Assembly (NCBI RefSeq): GCF_036250695.1
Contig: NZ_CP109427.1
Location: 1,922,001 to 1,986,000, forward strand
From: Streptomyces sp. NBC_01497
GTDB lineage: Bacteria; Actinomycetota; Actinomycetes; Streptomycetales; Streptomycetaceae
Length of the DNA stretch: 64,000 nt
Reading direction: 5' to 3'
Part shown: one piece after another, positions 50,436 through 59,982 of the stretch
Layout: every line of letters starts with the position of its first letter
Position numbering within the stretch: position 1 is the first letter of the stretch
The notes under the pieces: generated by a model
The model's input: the letters and a program-made list of their open reading frames with translations, nothing else
What the model was told of the DNA's origin: nothing
Database searches by the model: none
Program-made: the position numbers and the translations under genes

Positions 50436-50515
50436 AGGTTCTCCTGACTCTCCGTGGAAAAGTGATCCACCCGGAGTCATCCAACCTGTCCGCGGGCCCC
50501 CATGCGAAACGCAGC

Positions 50516-50549
50516 GGGCCCGGAACCCCTCGAAAGGGGAACCGGGCCC
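50516..50549. terminator. hrdB terminator
   Basis: GGGCCCGG-AA-CCCCT and AGGGG-AA-CCGGGCCC fold into a two-part stem with an internal AA/AA loop and a CGAA tetraloop. It lies 38 nt past the hrdB stop on the minus strand. Confidence 0.8.
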
Positions 50550-50586
50550 TGCCTGGTACGCCGTGCGGCCCTACGGCCGCCGCCGC

Positions 50587-52143
<1,557 letters not shown>

Positions 52144-52486
52144 GAACAACCTCTCGGAACGATGGGAAGGGCTTCCGGCCCCGCCCGACAACGGACCGGA
52201 GCCGACGACCGACGGCTGGGGATGTCACCGACGGCGCGGGCTTGAGCCAGGAGAGAAGTACAGCGCCACCGTCGGTGGACGTATTCCTCTCTCGGCTGTC
52301 ACCTCTTAGGTCATCGCACTGCCTCGGGGAGTGTTACGCCCAATCCGCGTGGCCCGAGTCACACCGCATATGCGACATATACGCCAGAGTGCTCCATAGC
52401 GCCCTACTTCTGCGCCGCCGGACCTCGCCCCGGCCCGGCGACACGCCACACACGGATGCTCCCCGACCAGGGCGTACCCCCCGGAA
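52144..52486. other. hrdB promoter region
   Basis: The 343-bp gap lies between hrdB and the upstream FadR-type gene, which ends at 52487; both are on the minus strand. A locally AT-rich patch with GCATATGC (52366-52373) and CATATA next to it is the likeliest promoter zone. hrdB genes usually have more than one promoter; GGAAT at about 52294 (minus strand) was considered as a stress-sigma -35 but has no clear partner. Confidence 0.5.
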
Positions 52487-53374
52487 TCAGTGCTCGCGCG
52501 GGGCGGGCACGACGCGCTCCACGTCCGGGTGGACCGTGAGCAGTTGGCGCATCGCGGACTCGGCCATCGCGGCGTCGCCCGCGCCGAGCGCCTCGGCGAT
52601 CCGGGCGTGGTGCACGAGGGCACCCTCGGTGGGGCGCTCACAGCCGGTGACCGGACCGCCGGACACCTGGAGCGCGGCCCCGACGATGCCGGACAGGTGC
52701 TCCAGCATGCGGTTGCCCGCGAGCTGGATCAGCAGCGAGTGGAACTCGGCGTCGGCGCGCGCGAAGGTGATCGCGTCACTCTGCGCCAGAGCGTGGCCCA
52801 TGATCTCGACCATGTCCACGAGGCGGGCCTGGGCGTCCTCACGGCCGTGTCCCGCGGCGAGGCGCGCGGCCAGCGGCTCGATCGTCCAGCGCAGCTCGGT
52901 CAGCTCGCGGCGCTGGTCGTCGCGCTGCGGACCGAAGGCACGCCATTCGATGATGTCGGGGTCCAGCAGGTTCCAGTCGCTCACGGGACGGACCCGGGTG
53001 CCGACGTTGGGCCGGGCGCTGACCAGGCCCTTGGCCTCCAGCACGCGCAGGGACTCGCGCACGACGGTGCGGGAGACCTCGAAGCGCTGGCCGATTTCCT
53101 CGGGGACGAGCGGCCGGTCCGCGCCCAGGTCGCCGGAGACGATCATCTGCCCGAGCTGCTGGACGAGTTGACCGTGCAGCCCGCGGCCGCGACTGCCCGC
53201 GGGGCGCCGGCCCGCACGGGCGAGATCCACATCGGGGCCCTCCCAGACGGGGGCGGCCGACCGGTCGGCGCCGGCCGCCTGGGAGAACGGGTAGCGGTCG
53301 AGGTCACCCGGTCCCGTCAGGCCGGAATCGGCGGAACGGGCGGAGGTCATCATGGTGTGCGCAAGGGTACTCAC
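52487..53374 (-). CDS. FadR-type GntR family regulator
   Basis: A 295-aa regulator. After about 75 residues of variable N-terminus, the GntR winged helix-turn-helix spans about residues 75-145 (LHGQLVQQLGQMIVSGDLGA, EEIGQRFEVSRTVVRESLRV). The C-terminal all-helical FCD effector domain has the metal-binding Asp/His pattern (RADAEFHSLLIQLAGN). Such proteins respond to organic acids such as acyl-CoA or sugar acids. The GTG at 53374 has AAAGGA about 5 nt upstream; ATG codons just downstream are alternatives. The ligand is unknown. Confidence 0.85.
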   Translation of the reverse strand: MSTLAHTMMTSARSADSGLTGPGDLDRYPFSQAAGADRSAAPVWEGPDVDLARAGRRPAGSRGRGLHGQLVQQLGQMIVSGDLGADRPLVPEEIGQRFEVSRTVVRESLRVLEAKGLVSARPNVGTRVRPVSDWNLLDPDIIEWRAFGPQRDDQRRELTELRWTIEPLAARLAAGHGREDAQARLVDMVEIMGHALAQSDAITFARADAEFHSLLIQLAGNRMLEHLSGIVGAALQVSGGPVTGCERPTEGALVHHARIAEALGAGDAAMAESAMRQLLTVHPDVERVVPAPREH

Positions 53375-53543
53375 GCATCCTTTGTCGGCGTTGCTCCGAC
53401 CGCCCTTGAGGGCTTTGGTGAAAAGCACACGAAAGGGTGATCAGCGCTCACGCCTCCATTGACGGACCGTGACTCTTACGCCCGAAAAGGTCGTTTAGTC
53501 GGCCGAGTTATGGCCACGGCGATCAAAGAGTCACCACTACCGA

Positions 53544-55319
53544 TCACCAACGCGTCTTGCGACGAAGCCCTGTGAACACGAACGCGCAGAACAAGGCCGT
53601 CAGGGAGAGCGCGAGAGCGGTCGCCTCGGGCCGGGCGACGAGCCGGAGGAGCGCGAGGAGCCAGCTGTCCGTCTCGTGCGGCCTCCCCAGCCAGGACAGT
53701 TGGCGCAGCCGGTCCGCAAGTCCCCCGAACGGCAGGCCCGACGGCCCGGCCAGGGCCTTCCTGACCAGGGGCACGACCAGCACCGGCACGGCGACCACCG
53801 ACGTGACACCGGCGGCGGTGACCCGGAAGACGCCGGCGCCGAGCAGCCCCGCCCACGCGCAGCCGACGGCAAGGCCCGACCAGCCCGCGCACAGCGCCGG
53901 CCAGTTGTGCGGGACGGGCACGAAGGCCGCCCCGTAGGCCAGCCGCAGCGCGCCGGCGTCGGCAGCCGCGGCGAGCAGGGCGAGCAGGACGGCCACCGCC
54001 CCGGTCACCATGAGCTTGGCGAACAGCAGCCCGAGGCGGCGCGGCACGGTGCCGCGCGCGGCGGCCAGAGCGGGATGACGGAACTCGTCCCCGTACGAGA
54101 GCGCGCCGATGAGTCCCGCCCCCATCGCGGCGGGCGGCAGCGGGAGCAGCGCGGGCCACGCGGCGAGCAGACCGGACAGCGCGGTGGTGCCGGTACGGGC
54201 CAGCGGCAGCGCCACGGCGAGCGAGACGAGCAGCGCGGCCGCGGCGATCAGCGGCGCGGTCCTGACACCGAACATCCGCCGCAGCTCGTAGCGGAGAGGG
54301 CGCAGCGGGCCCCGGACCGGGCGCACCTCAAGCGCGGGCGGCAGCGCGCTGGTGCGGCGCGCCGCCTGTGCCGGCAGCGGCACCAGGACGGACTCGCCGC
54401 TCTCGCCCGGCGGGTGGCCCTCGTCGCTCTGCCGGGCGGCGGGCACCGGCCCGCTGTCGCCGATCTCGTCCGCGAGCTGGTGCACGAGCACCCCGTGCCG
54501 GAAGGCGGTCTCGCCGATCTCCGGGCAGCTGCTGCCGTAGACGGTGAGCCTGCTGCCTTCAGCCACCACCTCCACGGAGCGCTGCCCGGCGCGCGCCTCC
54601 TTGCTCAGCGCGTCGGCGAGGCGTGCGGCGTGCGGAGTCCTGATCGCGACGCGCGGGCGCAGCCGGGTGCCGGAGAAGGAGGCCGCGTCCTGGTCCGCGA
54701 CGAGGCGGCCCGCGTCGATGGTGACGATCCGGTCGGCGGCGCGGGCCGCCTCCTTGGGGTCGTCGGTGGTGTACAGGACCGTGCCCCCCTGGTGGGCGTG
54801 GGCGTGCAGCAGGCCGTGCAGCCAGCTCGTCTCGCGCGGGGACAGGCCCGCCGACGGCGCGTCGAGCAGCAGGGTGTGCGGGTCGCCCAGCAGGGCGGCG
54901 GCGATACCCAGCCGGCGGTCCATGCCGAGGGAGAGGTTGCCGAGGTGCTCGTCGCGCAGGGCCCCGAGCCCGACGACGTCGAGGAGTTCGTCGGCGCGCG
55001 AGGCGGGCACGCCGGCTGCGGCGCACAGCATGCGCAGCTGCCCCTTGGCGGTACGGCCGGGATGGCCCGGCACGTCACCGAGGAGGACGCCCACCTCACG
55101 CGCGGGGTGGGCGATCCGGTGCAGCGGCCTGCCTCTGAAGTAGGCGACGCCACGGCCGTGTTCGAGGCCGAGGATGAGGCGCAGGGTCGTGGTCTTGCCC
55201 GCGCCGGCGGCGCCGAGCAGCGCCGTGACCGAGCCGGGTCTCGCCTCGAAGGTGAGATCGTCCACGGCGGCCGGCTGGTCGCGACGGGGGGTGCTGGTCA
55301 GTCCGATGGCCTGGAGCAT
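53544..55319 (-). CDS. ABC ATPase-permease fusion with degenerate catalytic residues
   Basis: A 591-aa protein. The N-terminal ABC domain (residues 1-215) has Walker A GAAGAGKTT with Lys42, a signature LSLGM in place of LSGGQ, and Walker B LLLDAPSAG where Ala154 replaces the catalytic glutamate after Asp153. The switch histidine is Asp186 (YTTDDPKEA). After a hydrophilic linker, the C-terminal half holds about six spans (from RTAPLIAAAALLVSLAVALP), resembling ABC-2-type permeases. The ATG at 55319 is followed by a single complete frame, so it is not a pseudogene. Hydrolysis may be slow or absent; it may act as a pseudo-ABC protein. Confidence 0.82.
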   Translation of the reverse strand: MLQAIGLTSTPRRDQPAAVDDLTFEARPGSVTALLGAAGAGKTTTLRLILGLEHGRGVAYFRGRPLHRIAHPAREVGVLLGDVPGHPGRTAKGQLRMLCAAAGVPASRADELLDVVGLGALRDEHLGNLSLGMDRRLGIAAALLGDPHTLLLDAPSAGLSPRETSWLHGLLHAHAHQGGTVLYTTDDPKEAARAADRIVTIDAGRLVADQDAASFSGTRLRPRVAIRTPHAARLADALSKEARAGQRSVEVVAEGSRLTVYGSSCPEIGETAFRHGVLVHQLADEIGDSGPVPAARQSDEGHPPGESGESVLVPLPAQAARRTSALPPALEVRPVRGPLRPLRYELRRMFGVRTAPLIAAAALLVSLAVALPLARTGTTALSGLLAAWPALLPLPPAAMGAGLIGALSYGDEFRHPALAAARGTVPRRLGLLFAKLMVTGAVAVLLALLAAAADAGALRLAYGAAFVPVPHNWPALCAGWSGLAVGCAWAGLLGAGVFRVTAAGVTSVVAVPVLVVPLVRKALAGPSGLPFGGLADRLRQLSWLGRPHETDSWLLALLRLVARPEATALALSLTALFCAFVFTGLRRKTRW

Positions 55320-55452
55320 CGTTCATCTCTCGCAGGGGGTGAGACCGCTCCGCGGCAGAGCGAGTACCCCAGCAAGATAACGCTATATGTCCAATTTGCA
55401 ACGGAAGGTGAAGTGTGCTGTGTCCGGCGGGATCCCTCGGCCCGACGCCACG

Positions 55453-56232
55453 TCAGATCTCCGGACGCAGCATGGGCGGGTTGAGCACGGTCGCGCCCCC
55501 GGCCCTGAACAGCTGCGCGGGCCGTCCCCCCTGACGGGTCGTCGTACCGCCGGACGGGACCAGGAACCCGGGCGTGCCGGTGACCTTGCGGTGGAAGTTG
55601 CGCGGGTCGAGCGCCACCCCCCAGACCGCCTCGTAGACCCGTCGCAGCTCGCCGACGGTGAACTCCGGCGGGCAGAACGCGGTGGCGAGCGACGAGTACT
55701 CGATCTTCGAGCGGGCGCGCTCCACCCCGTCGGCGAGGATACGCGCGTGGTCGAAGGCGAGCGGTACGGGCGCCTCACGGTCCCGTCCCGAGCCGCCCTC
55801 ACCGCCGAACAGGTCCTCGCCCAGCAGGTCGCCCACCGGCGCCCAGCGCGCGCCGTTGGCGTCGCCGCCCGCGCGAGGAGCCGGCAGGTCGGGCGCGAGC
55901 GCCAGGTGCGCGACGCTGACGACCCGCATCCGGGGATCGCGGCCCGGGTCGCCGTACGTCGCGAGCTGTTCCAGGTGCGCCGCGCGCGCCGGCCCCGGCG
56001 AGCGCGCGTCCTGCACGCACAGGCCGGTCTCCTCGGCCAGCTCGCGCGCGGCGGCCTCGGCCAGGTTCTCGTCACCCTTCACGAAGCCACCGGGCAGTGC
56101 CCAGCGACCCTGGAAGGGCGGCTCGCCGCGACGGACGGCCAGCGCGCACAGCGCGTGCCCGCGCACGGTGAGCACGACCAGGTCGACGGTGACAGCGAAC
56201 GGGAGAAAAGCCGACGGGTCGTAGGGCGACAT
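55453..56232 (-). CDS. Nudix protein with C-terminal winged helix (NrtR-like)
   Basis: A 259-aa protein. The Nudix box is present (GGFVKGDENLAEAAARELAE, then ETGL), so hydrolase activity is possible. The C-terminal part (FTVGELRRVYEAVWGVALDP, then NFHRKVTGTPGF) is the winged helix of the NrtR group, transcription regulators of NAD or sugar metabolism that bind ADP-ribose. The start is either ATG 56232 (MSPYDPSAF) or ATG 56244 (MITGMSPYD); neither has a strong Shine-Dalgarno. An inverted repeat immediately upstream (56247-56261) may be its operator. Confidence 0.82.
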   Translation of the reverse strand: MSPYDPSAFLPFAVTVDLVVLTVRGHALCALAVRRGEPPFQGRWALPGGFVKGDENLAEAAARELAEETGLCVQDARSPGPARAAHLEQLATYGDPGRDPRMRVVSVAHLALAPDLPAPRAGGDANGARWAPVGDLLGEDLFGGEGGSGRDREAPVPLAFDHARILADGVERARSKIEYSSLATAFCPPEFTVGELRRVYEAVWGVALDPRNFHRKVTGTPGFLVPSGGTTTRQGGRPAQLFRAGGATVLNPPMLRPEI

Positions 56233-56246
56233 GCCGGTGATCATAG

Positions 56247-56261
56247 TCGTCTGCCTGACGA
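56247..56261. promoter_or_regulatory. Inverted repeat in front of the Nudix regulator gene
   Basis: TCGTC and GACGA flank a 5-nt spacer within an AT-richer stretch (TAGTCGTCTGCCTGACGATAAAC), 15 nt from the Nudix start. It may be an autoregulatory site of the NrtR-like protein. The symmetric part is short. Confidence 0.4.
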
Positions 56262-56350
56262 TAAACACTCCTCGCGCGGACATGATCCCGCCGGTCCCGC
56301 CGGACCCGGACGTCGGTGCCGCTGACGGTCCGATCGGCCTTCCGCCCCTG

Positions 56351-58348
56351 TCACGAGCCGAGTTGGAGACCGCTCGCGGCCTCCTCCACCACGCCGAGCC
56401 CGAGACGGCCGACACGCACCGAGAACGGCTCACCCGCCACCCGCAGACCCGAGAGGCGGACCGCGCCCAGGGGCGCGTCGTGCAACGGGTGCAGCGCGAC
56501 CAGTCCGCCGGGCACGTCCGGGCCGATCCCCGCCAGCGCCGCGACCACGTGGACACCGGCCGCCGCCGCCACCGCCGCGGGCCGGCACGCGGCCGGGTGC
56601 GGCACCGGCGCCCCGCCCGCCGAGCGCTGCCGTCCCGCATACATCTCCGGCAGCCGGTAACCGAACGATTCGGCGGCGTCCAGCAGCCCCCGCAGCAGCA
56701 TCGCTGCCTCCTTCTCGTGTCCCGCGGCGGCAAGACCCGAGATCGCCACCGCCGTCTCGTGCACCCGGACGGCTCCGGCGCGGTGACCGAACGGGTTGTG
56801 GCCCGGCTCCCTGCCGCCGAGGCCGCGCAGCCCCCATCCGGAGTCGAGAGCCGGACTCGTCAGCACCTTCGCCACCCGTGCGGACCGGCCCGGGTCCAGC
56901 AGACCGGGTGCCTGCCCGCCGCGGGCCGCGAGTCCCGTGTCCAGGAGGTGCGCCAGGTCGGCGCTCGGCCAGGGCAGCGGGCGTCCGTCGGCGGTCCGCG
57001 CCGCGGCGGGCCGTCCGCCGGACGGGTCGTCGATCCAGAACGTCCGCAGGAACCTCCGGCGCAGGCCGTCGGCCGCCTGCCGCAGCTCGTCCGCCCCCGG
57101 TCTGCCGCACGCCGCCAGCAGGTCCGCTCCCAGCAGCGCGGCCCGATGGGCGTGGGCCTGGGTGGACGCGCGGCGTGGTCCGTCTGGCCCCGGCTCGCCG
57201 AGCGGTTCGCCGTCGCCGAGGGCGCTCCGCAGCCAGCGCAGACACCGCTCGGCGGCCGGCAGGAGCTCGTCGAGATCCCGCTCGGGCAGTCCCCACAGCC
57301 GGGCCTCGGCGAGGACCACGGGAAAGGCGAGCGTCGCCTCGATGCCGGTGCAGCTCGGCGGCAGGTGGGGTCCCGCGTCCCGCAGCGGTCCCGGGATCCG
57401 GCCCAGGTCCTCTCCCTCCTCACGGATCTGGCCCCTGGCGAGGGCCCGCAGCGTCGCCGCGGCGAGTTCCGTGCCGAGCGGCAGCGCCATCCGTACCGCC
57501 CACAGGGCCTCGGCGGCCGGAGGGCCGCAGCGCCAGGGGACGCCCGCCGCCGGATAGACGTCACCCGGCCCGCCGGGGCCGCGCTGGAGCAGTGCCCTGA
57601 GATCGGCGAGACTCGCGGCGAACAGGCGCCCCACCCGGGGGTCGTCGCCCTCCGCCACGGCCGGCGCGAGCATGCCGCCCACGGCCCGGCCGGTGGCCCG
57701 CACCGGCCGGCCCGACCGGATCCGCAGCTCGATCGTCCGGGACCCGCCGGACGGGACCTCCAGCGACCAGCGCAACAGGCCGGGCGCCGCCAGTGCCTCC
57801 TGGGGCGGGGGCTCGGCGGTCACCACGGCACTGCTGCCGTCGGCGGCGGCCCACCGCAGGCCCCCGCCGTGCACCGTCGCCGGCAGTTCGGGTCCGGCGC
57901 GGCCCGCGGCGATCGCCGCGAGGTCGCACAGGTCCGATCCGAAGGCGATCTCCACGGGGAAGCGCCGCGGCCCCGGCGCCGCGCTGTGCACGGTGATCCG
58001 CTCGGTGCCGTCGGCGTCCCGCAGCCGTTCGACGCTGAGTTCGGGGTCGGGTCCGGTGTCCGCCGCCGTGCGGACCACGGACAGGAAGTGCGCCAGGCCG
58101 GCGTTGACCAGGCGGCCCTGGAGCGCGACCGGCTCACGGTCCGCGACGCGCAGCCGGCAGCGCGAGAGCACCCGGCGTCCGGCCTGGTAGTACCCCTCGA
58201 TACCGGATCCGGTGAGTTGGCCGTGGTCGGCGCTGATGGCGAGGTGGGGCAGCGCGACACAGAGCAGCAGCCCGTGCAGCGGGGGCGGGCCGCCCGTGAG
58301 CGCGCCGCGCGGAGGGCTGGTGGGTGCGGGAGGTGCGGTGAGGGCCAT
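56351..58348 (-). CDS. Glycogen debranching enzyme-like protein
   Basis: A 665-aa protein with a glycogen-debranching N-terminal domain (GQLTGSGIEGYYQAGRRVLS) and a C-terminal (alpha/alpha)6-barrel (GVPWRCGPPAAEALWAVRM, STQAHAHRAALLGADLL, RVHETAVAISGLAAAGHEKE). This is the GDE_N plus amylo-1,6-glucosidase/GH63-like layout found in many actinomycetes. The N-terminal domain binds glucan; the barrel could hydrolyse a terminal glucose or another alpha-linked sugar. No signal peptide is seen. The ATG at 58348 has no strong Shine-Dalgarno. Confidence 0.8.
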   Translation of the reverse strand: MALTAPPAPTSPPRGALTGGPPPLHGLLLCVALPHLAISADHGQLTGSGIEGYYQAGRRVLSRCRLRVADREPVALQGRLVNAGLAHFLSVVRTAADTGPDPELSVERLRDADGTERITVHSAAPGPRRFPVEIAFGSDLCDLAAIAAGRAGPELPATVHGGGLRWAAADGSSAVVTAEPPPQEALAAPGLLRWSLEVPSGGSRTIELRIRSGRPVRATGRAVGGMLAPAVAEGDDPRVGRLFAASLADLRALLQRGPGGPGDVYPAAGVPWRCGPPAAEALWAVRMALPLGTELAAATLRALARGQIREEGEDLGRIPGPLRDAGPHLPPSCTGIEATLAFPVVLAEARLWGLPERDLDELLPAAERCLRWLRSALGDGEPLGEPGPDGPRRASTQAHAHRAALLGADLLAACGRPGADELRQAADGLRRRFLRTFWIDDPSGGRPAAARTADGRPLPWPSADLAHLLDTGLAARGGQAPGLLDPGRSARVAKVLTSPALDSGWGLRGLGGREPGHNPFGHRAGAVRVHETAVAISGLAAAGHEKEAAMLLRGLLDAAESFGYRLPEMYAGRQRSAGGAPVPHPAACRPAAVAAAAGVHVVAALAGIGPDVPGGLVALHPLHDAPLGAVRLSGLRVAGEPFSVRVGRLGLGVVEEAASGLQLGS

Positions 58349-58454
58349 GGGTGGTCTGGTGCGCCTTCTGTGCACCGGGCCGCGTGGAGGCGGCGCGGTT
58401 CGTACGACTCCGACGTCTCTGTGAACGCCCGCGGCGCCGCGGTGGTCACGGCCC

Positions 58455-59828
58455 TCACCCCTCGCTCGTACGGTCGCGCCGGACCCCGCGCGGGCGGGCA
58501 CGCCGCTTCGCCGCGCCGCCGCCCGGCCGCTCGACCGTCCCGGGCCGGACGTCCTTCCTGCCCGGCGGCCGCGGCAGGCGGGCCCGCGTGCCGCGCGGTG
58601 AGGCGCTTGGGACCGTGCCTGTCTCGGGGGCGCTCGCCCCACCGGGCACAGGCGTCTCCCGGGTCCCGCCGGCCGGGTCCCCCGCGTGCGGGTCCATGTC
58701 ATCGAAGCAGGAGCGCACGGCGCTCGTGTCGAGGCCACGGTTGTACGCCTCGTGCAGGAGCCTGGCGAGCCGGCAGTGCGGATCGACGGTCAGCGCGCGC
58801 GAGACGGCCACCCGCGCCCCCGGCTCGTCACCCATCGCCCAGGCGAACCAGGCCGCGAGGACCAGCGGTGCCGCCGCGTACTCGACGTGGATGCCGGCGC
58901 ACCGGCGGGCCAGTGCGCGCCACAGCCGCAGCGCCGCGCCCGACTCCCGCTCGTCCGTCCAGGCCGCGGCCCGGTCCCGGGTCTCCCGGTCCTGGAGGCC
59001 GAGGACCAGCGCGGCGACCTCCTCGTCGAGCAGGAGCGTGTCGTCCAGGGCGTCGGCCGCGGCCTCCGTCGCGGCGGTCATGGGAGCCGGCCCCTGCGCC
59101 GCGTCGAGGCGGCGCATCAGATCCCGGGCGAGGCTCAGCGTCCGTCCGGCGACAGCCGCCCTGCCGCCGCCGAGGATCTCCGGCACGATCGTGCCGCCCG
59201 CCGCGTCGAAGGCCCGCGCCTGGCCGGCGGGGCCGGTGCCGTCCCCCGGCTGGATACGGCTCTCCATCTCCCTGAGCGAACCGCGCACCCGCAGGCCCGC
59301 GTACGCGGCGGCGGCCGCCATCACCGAGGTGCCCGGCAGTACCGTCTCCCTGCCCTGGGCCGGGCAGCAGCGCTCGTCGGGGCAGCAGTAGGACCAGAAG
59401 CGGCCTCCGGAGACGCAGAGCGCTTCGAGAACCGGCAGGTCGTGCGCGCCGCAGGCGGTGCGGAGCAGTTGGGCGAAGGGGCGCAGCCGCTCCATGACCT
59501 CGCGTCCGCTCTCGCCGTCCTTCTCGTCGGGGTCCTGCCAGAGGAACACGAGGATCCCGTCGGGCCTGGTGCCGCGCCGCTCCGCGGCCTCCAGCGCGTA
59601 CTCGGCGAGGAGGTCGGCGACCGGTCCCCACTCCTCGGTGGCGGGCGGGATGCCGAGCCTGAGCCGGCCGCCGAAGCGGGCGCGCTCGCCGTGCAGCGTG
59701 ACGAGGACGACGGAGTCGGTGGGCGTGAAGCCCAGCAGGTACGGGAGCGCGTCGACGAGCTCCGCGGGGCCGCGGAGCGTGATCGGCTGCTCGTCGCAGG
59801 GGCCTGTCGTGTCGTGGTGGTTGCTCAT
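58455..59828 (-). CDS. DUF4192 domain-containing protein
   Basis: A 457-aa protein with a DUF4192 domain at the N-terminus (ITLRGPAELVDALPYLLGFT, then GRLRLGIPP). A CCPDERCCPAQG segment supplies four cysteines and may bind metal. The C-terminus beyond residue 375 is a disordered Arg/Pro-rich tail. The function is unknown. The gene is divergent from the RecQ-phosphoribosyltransferase gene, with three DnaA boxes between the starts, and sits 106 nt before the debranching-enzyme gene. Confidence 0.8.
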   Translation of the reverse strand: MSNHHDTTGPCDEQPITLRGPAELVDALPYLLGFTPTDSVVLVTLHGERARFGGRLRLGIPPATEEWGPVADLLAEYALEAAERRGTRPDGILVFLWQDPDEKDGESGREVMERLRPFAQLLRTACGAHDLPVLEALCVSGGRFWSYCCPDERCCPAQGRETVLPGTSVMAAAAAYAGLRVRGSLREMESRIQPGDGTGPAGQARAFDAAGGTIVPEILGGGRAAVAGRTLSLARDLMRRLDAAQGPAPMTAATEAAADALDDTLLLDEEVAALVLGLQDRETRDRAAAWTDERESGAALRLWRALARRCAGIHVEYAAAPLVLAAWFAWAMGDEPGARVAVSRALTVDPHCRLARLLHEAYNRGLDTSAVRSCFDDMDPHAGDPAGGTRETPVPGGASAPETGTVPSASPRGTRARLPRPPGRKDVRPGTVERPGGGAAKRRARPRGVRRDRTSEG

Positions 59829-59868
59829 GGCACGACCGTCCCGCGGCGGCGCCTCCCGGCGCGACCCC

Positions 59869-59930
59869 TGTGGATAACTTTGTCCACAGCTCTGATCAGG
59901 TCATATGAAGGAATGCGCGGTTCATCCACA
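59869..59930. promoter_or_regulatory. Cluster of three DnaA boxes
   Basis: TGTGGATAA (59869-59877, reverse of TTATCCACA), TTGTCCACA (59880-59888) and TCATCCACA (59922-59930) lie within 62 bp. The second matches the Streptomyces DnaA box exactly and the first the general bacterial consensus. They occupy the divergent promoter region of the DUF4192 and RecQ-type genes, so DnaA-dependent regulation or titration is a reasonable reading. Confidence 0.75.
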
Positions 59931-59982
59931 GCTCCGGGCGACCCGGTCGCCCCTCGTGGGCCGGATGCTGTTGCATGGGCGT

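Noticed and set aside
52285..52300. Stress-sigma (SigR) promoter for hrdB
   Set aside because: GGAAT is present on the minus strand but no GTT follows at the required 18-19 nt spacing.
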